This document shows, piece after piece, positions 59,171 through 64,000 of a DNA stretch of 64,000 bases (positions are counted from its first letter, which is position 1; every line of letters starts with the position of its first letter). The stretch is taken from positions 14,322,001 to 14,386,000 of the forward strand of contig QCXZ01000137.1 of assembly GCA_025024175.1 (NCBI GenBank), in the 5' to 3' direction. Both the position numbers and the translations under genes were made by a program. The notes under the pieces are model-generated. The model saw only the letters and a program-made list of their open reading frames with translations. It had not been told where the DNA came from and ran no database searches. The DNA comes from Rhyzopertha dominica. Lineage: Eukaryota; Arthropoda; Insecta; Coleoptera; Bostrichidae.

Positions 59171-59284
59171 ATTATCATTTTGGCGTCAATAAGGTCACTG
59201 TATCCTGAAAGGTAGGGACAACGGTTGCAACGTATTTAATTTAAATTTCCATATAAAAATTATAGTAACTGAAATGGTATGGAT

Positions 59285-59425
59285 CGGTTCCTATTCTCTT
59301 TATTAAAGTTGATATTAGCTAAAATCAACCCAGTAACCATGACAACACCTTAAATTGGGGTATGTGATTGATCTAGATTTTAAAAACAGAGCTGATTTTA
59401 GCTTAAAATAGAGAAGAGAAACGGC
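59285..59425. repeat. Short inverted repeat pair
   Basis: GGTTCCTATTCTCTTTATTA with TTAGCTAAAATCAAC faces TGATTTTAGCTTAAAATAGA with GAAGAGAAACGG, about 60 bases apart. Confidence 0.5.
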
Positions 59426-59434
59426 CCGTTATTA

Positions 59435-59790
59435 AGTCTTTTTACTCCAAATTCCTTTATTTGTTGGGTTACCTATTATTAAACACTTTAAAAATTTTGG
59501 AAATAATTAGATCATACAAATGCCCTGATAAAATAACCCTAAATTCCCAAATAAATTTCGAAACCAACATCATTGATAAACATTTTTTTCTGAAAGTTTA
59601 GCTTTCAAGTGGAAATCAAAAAATTGTCAATATAAAAATGACAAAATGACAATTATTGTAAGTTCCATAAATTTTTGTTTTTTCGTATGCATATATGCTT
59701 TAATTTTGTAGCCTATATAGTCCGATAATAAGGTAACATTGACCTCGAAACCAGTAACCTAATAAATAAAGGAATTTGAAGTAAAAGACA
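59435..59790. mobile_element. MITE with about 37-bp inverted ends
   Basis: The left end has AGTCTTTTTACTCC, AAATTCCTTTATTTG and TTGGGTTAC. The right end is the reverse complement with a few differences: GTAACCTAATAAATAAAGGA, then ATTTGAAGTAAAAGAC. No coding sequence inside. Confidence 0.75.
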
Positions 59791-62354
59791 TAGGTACTAT
59801 TTGAGTTATTATAATTTTTATATTTAGGCACACTCAAAAATTGGGAAATATTTTCTATTTAATTTTCTTATAAGTTTAAAATGAATTTAAAACGTGTAAG
59901 ACATTTGATCTTTTATTAGGAACCATCAGTAACAAATAACACATTAAGTATATACACAACAAATACGACAATAACATTCTATATCAGTTCTTAAAAAAAA
60001 TAAACTGCATTAACACTTCACAGCTCTTAAAGTTGGCTAAATCATTTACTTTTTTTTATTTCCATCTCCACTTCTCCTATTTATTAAGCCAACAAGGAAA
60101 TAAGGATATAACTTACATAGTTTAGTAATGCAAGGCTAAATAATTTATTTTATAGCAGGATATTCCTGATGTAACTGGTTACCTACTTAATNTACGAGTA
60201 CAACAATTTTATTTGAAGCATTAACAATCATTTTAAGCTATTCACAACCGTACAAAGCTATTTAGGCACATGCTTTATGGACAAAACTTTATGAGCAACA
60301 CTGATTGCCTTGGTTTATACAATGATGTGGTATGTGGTACAGATAAATTGATTGTAAACATGTAAATCGATATTTAAAATGTTTTTGAAGAATCTTTGCA
60401 ACTGAAGGAGTATTAAAATTATAAAATCTGTGTCATTGTTTATAATCACACGCACGGCAATAGTATCAAATAGCCTGACAATAATACAAAAACTTAAAAA
60501 ATGAGTGATTAATATAGTAACATTATAATAGTCAAATATTTCGTGAACGTAAGTTTTTGGAGGATTCACTAAAAATACAACTTACTGTGCAGCTTTAACA
60601 TGTGTCTTTCAATCCAGATCACTTATATTTACAGCATTTACTATTACCATTATAGAAGTACACAGTAAAGGTTTAAGTATGTATGTATAAGGAAGAAATT
60701 GAAAAATTGAGCCTATCCTAGGTATCTGTCAGATTGACCTTAAGCGTGCTTATAGTGTTAACTACGTGCTCTTTTCTATTACCTGTAAAAATTTTGGCAT
60801 GTTCTACTTATCTACACGATACGAATAAACGCGCTATTACCATGAAACTGGACGAATTCCTGATGCATGATTGTTTTGGAGCCGGGAAAATGATTGCTCG
60901 TGCAAGTTCAGCATTCGTTCCTTTGTTCAAATCTGGATTACCGAATATATCCTAAATTATGAAAATTTCCGCTTTTCAGTCAACACATTGAACTATTTAA
61001 GTACTTTAAATGAACACTAGTATTGCTTATTCAGTCAAGCTGCTAATAAGCTTTCCTAAGACAGGGCTGAGTAACATTTAATTTCTAAATATGCAGCAAT
61101 TTTGCATCTATCACAACTGAATTACATGCGTACATTCCTATCTCCACCTTTCAATAAATCATTTAGTGTTTAGAAGCTACATACATAAAGGTATCGTGAG
61201 ATTAATATTAGGCTATATTTAAAAACTTAAAATAATATTTTTCATCTCAGAGACTTTTGCCGTGAAACCTTCTTTGCAAAAGCTACGTGTTCCTTTTCTA
61301 CTGCATGTAATTCAGTTGCTTGCACTCAGCCCTNTTGATTACAAAGCTCCATCATTTTTTAAATCAGTCTTGTCAAGAAACGATTGTGCAGTGTGTACAT
61401 GATTCTAAAAAAGCGTATTTTCAATTTCCGCTACGCCCACGCCGAGTCTTTCAATTTCACGCTGTCGCCCCTTCGATATGAATAAATTCATTTCAGACAC
61501 TANCAGTCATTTTGGTGACCGCGTTACCGTAAAGACCGATTCAGTTTATGCATTCAGGTCACCTAGCATCACTTTGTTATAATTCTAAAATAGTATAATT
61601 GCCTACATCGGATGGGAGTTCATCAGTTATTTTTCTATAAGCAGGAACGAAGACAGGATTGCGTTCCAAACAAACAGATTTATGTTTTATCCCCACGGGT
61701 CTGAAACACGGAATTCTTTAAGTTGTTCTAATGCAAGTATAACAGTATGCCTTACAATAATAAGTATATGGTATTGACAATTCTACAAGAAGGCAGGCAT
61801 CACTTTTAAATAACCAAAACAACATTCCTTAAACAAGTATAAGAGATCGATATAGTAAAATGAAATTAACAGTGATATCTACGTTTATTTAAAAAAGGCT
61901 ATTTATATGCGTATTAGAAATATATTACCTTACCCCGACAATCTTCAGCATTTGTCGTCAAATAGGACTACAAAATGTGTCTTATATTAATTAATATGCC
62001 TTATTTTTCGTTATCATGCGTTTGTTAAGTTATAAGTTGAAAAAGACAAAATGTAACAAATAAAACATAAAGACGGTGTTGCCCAAAAATGCTATGCTAT
62101 GGGTATGAAAATTTTTACAGTACATACAGCGCGTCAACAAGAAACGAGGAAATTTTGTCTTTCTGGTCTGATGATGTTTGTTTGTGTAAGTTTTTGACAA
62201 CAAATAATAAATATAACGTCAAATACTTGATTATGAAATGTTAAACGACTTAGTGTAAACTGCCAGCAGTTTTTGGGAATATTGCATTGTTTTTGTAATT
62301 GTAGGTAACTAATATCGCTTTACCTTTCAGGTTNGTAATGGTTGGCGTTTAGCA
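59791..62354. other. No gene with recognised function
   Basis: AT-rich. It includes the doubtful frame at 60734-60955 and a region at about 61220-61560 with a balanced composition, whose minus strand can be read as a KEHVAFAKKVS-type segment of an unknown element, with N bases at 61334 and 61503. Confidence 0.4.
60734..60955 (+). CDS. Uncharacterised 73-residue frame
   Basis: Begins with a signal-like hydrophobic segment (LSVLIVLTTCSFLLPVKILA), followed by a polar part (KLDEFLMHDCFGAGK). I do not recognise it. It could be a small secreted peptide or chance. There is no support from splicing or neighbours. Confidence 0.2.
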   Translation: MTLSVLIVLTTCSFLLPVKILACSTYLHDTNKRAITMKLDEFLMHDCFGAGKMIARASSAFVPLFKSGLPNIS

Positions 62355-62609
62355 ATGGTTTTATGTTTCACAAGTTGTGAGATTAAGAACACTGTAAAAA
62401 TGTTTACTNAAGAGGAACTGATTAATATGGTTTATTTATTGAGTAAAGCGGAAGGAAATCCCTTACTTGTTACTAAAGCAAATAATCTTATTTTCAAATA
62501 TTACTGGAACAAATCGCATTACATTGTAAAATATCTATTATGCGAGCATTTGCTTTTCCAAATAGAAATAACCTCGTTTCTTACTAGAACGGTATACCTT
62601 TTGTTACAT
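62355..62609 (+). pseudogene. Mariner-related transposase N-terminus, interrupted
   Basis: From 62401 the frame reads MFT-EELINMVYLLSKAEGNP, matching the start of the insect DUF4817-type mariner-related family (an EELIDMVYILGEA-like opening). It then degrades within 30 codons and meets the next element. One N at 62409. Confidence 0.5.
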
Positions 62610-63943
62610 CATTAGAAGCAAAATTAAATTTCCTTTCTAATAATACAGGGTTATTGGTATCTGTTTTTTTTAATGCTGCTGGAATATTTTGTACTGATAA
62701 TTGTGCATTTTAAACTGGTTTCAATTCAACGTAAAAGCCGCCAGCAGAAAAGTTCCAAAGAAGAATAGATAAAACATCAAATTCTGTTAGAAAAATAACA
62801 CCAAAGGAATAGTATAATTCAACTCAAGAAACGATATCAAAACAACAATAAAATTACAAAATAATTCAAATGTGTGTATGTTATGTGTGTACATTACAGC
62901 AAATGCGAAGACGTTTCAAAAATAAACGGTTCGCATTTATCAAGTTTTCTTCATTACTGCTTTAGAATGCAATTCGGAATCGTTCCACCATATCTTTCCC
63001 CGATAGTTACAGATTCATTATATACTAATTGCTGAATGTAACCCCACATGGAAAAGTCGAATTTTGTTAAATCTGGGGATCGCGCTCGGCACAGTGTCGC
63101 ACCTCCTCTTCATATCCACTTAGTTGGAGATATCATTCCTAACTACTCTCTTACATCCCTACCGTAATCATACTGATACCACATCGACTGTCTTACCTCA
63201 AACGGCAAGTTTTTGAGCAGGTCTTGTAAATCATTTTGCAAATAATGTAGGTATACCTATCTCCACTTCGATTCCCTTATTAAAAAATCAATTCCAACGA
63301 TGCCACCCTATACATTGAGAGACCATCTGTGTTCATGGTCCAAATTTTGCATTCAGTGACGATTTACAGTGCTATAGTAGTGGCAGTTGTCTTGAACAAA
63401 AACAGTTTTTAAGAGATGTTGCTTCATCGATGAACAGTATGTAGTTAAAAAATTGTTGAGTCCTTCAACTTTACGCACAGCTCATTCACAAAACTACAAT
63501 CTGTTGTTGACGTCGGGCGTCATTTAGTAACTGAAAGTGTTACGGGTGAAATTTGTTTTTGAGCAGTATTCGTGAAACAAATGTTTGATTTATTTCTAAT
63601 TAGACAATTAATGATGATTACATTAGATCTCTGTTTTAAGTTGGAAAACGCTATTACATTAGGATGTGTACTCGGAAAAACGTTGCGAACACATTTTATT
63701 TACCTAACGAATAAACAATATTAATCAGTTCCTCTTGAGTAACCATTTTTGCAGTGTTCTTAACTGGTGACACAGACGTTCGCATGCAGCACAGCATAAA
63801 CCAATTGCCAAACGTCAACCGTTGCTAACCTGTTAACGCAATATTGCTTAAGACTATTAAAAATGCCAATTTCTCAAAAACTGCTAGCAACAGATACCAA
63901 TAACCCGGTATTATTAAAAAGAAAATTTAATTTTGCATCTAAT
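62610..63943 (-). mobile_element. Mariner-type element, about 1.33 kb, with long TIRs
   Basis: The ends 62610-62675 and 63880-63943 are reverse complements over more than 55 bases: GCAAAATTAAATTT, TAATAATAC and GGGTTATTGGTATCTGTT are shared. Inside, the minus strand from about 63560 to 62970 encodes a broken DDE region: NYILFIDEA, LPFEVRQSMWYQYD, then SPDLTKFDFSMWGY and IQQLVY. These correspond to mariner's DEA, HDGCPAH and RSPDLTPLDFFLWG boxes in order. Several frameshifts show it is inactive. Length and TIRs fit a full-length, decayed copy. Confidence 0.8.
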
Positions 63944-64000
63944 GTTGTAAGAACAAGTATACCGTTCTATTAAAAAACTAAGTTATTTCTATTTGAAGAT

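Noticed and set aside
1..64000. CRISPR array or bacterial operon content
   Set aside because: No regularly spaced direct repeats were seen; spliced genes and eukaryotic transposons show this is a eukaryotic chromosome.

Overview
The window looks like insect nuclear DNA: AT-rich, with short GT-AG introns, a mitochondrial ribosomal protein gene, a c-mos kinase gene, three divergent chemosensory ionotropic receptors (IRs), and a dense, mixed load of decayed transposons. The intronless divergent IRs and the transposon mix would suit a beetle or a polyneopteran, but the order is an inference and no species is named. Scattered N characters show it is a draft assembly.

Layout. 0-8 kb: a broken THAP-like exon, a long gene-poor stretch with a 78-bp palindrome, then an intact three-exon AIG1/FAR-17a (ADTRP-type) membrane protein gene (4617-5468) and a large TAA microsatellite. 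8-34 kb: almost entirely mobile-element debris: mariner-type fragments, a Penelope-like element (RT plus GIY-YIG), non-LTR and Ty3/Gypsy pol remnants, a Crypton copy, TIR elements, and two related type I hammerhead ribozymes (near 8.0 and 33.8 kb). 34.7-49.4 kb: three tandem, same-strand, single-exon IR genes separated by transposon-rich spacers. These spacers hold a second Crypton copy and a Penelope-type hammerhead ribozyme. 50-53.4 kb: a MITE, an R4/Dong-like retroelement relic and a hAT relic. 53.8-55.2 kb: c-mos (four coding exons, one intron apparently GC-AG). 56-57.4 kb: repeats, including a long foldback. 57.9-59.0 kb: mRpL46 (six coding exons), with a cluster of seven TGTCA/TGACA boxes upstream. 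59.1-64 kb: MITEs and a mariner element with intact inverted ends.

The host genes do not form a pathway. The IRs are a tandem paralogue cluster, probably odorant or taste receptors. mos acts in oocyte meiosis, mRpL46 in the mitochondrial large ribosomal subunit, and the AIG1-type protein is probably a membrane lipid hydrolase. The most noteworthy sequence is the set of self-cleaving hammerhead motifs. Two of them differ by base-pair-preserving changes in several helices, and they lie in a repeat of about 293 bp that resembles animal retrozymes.
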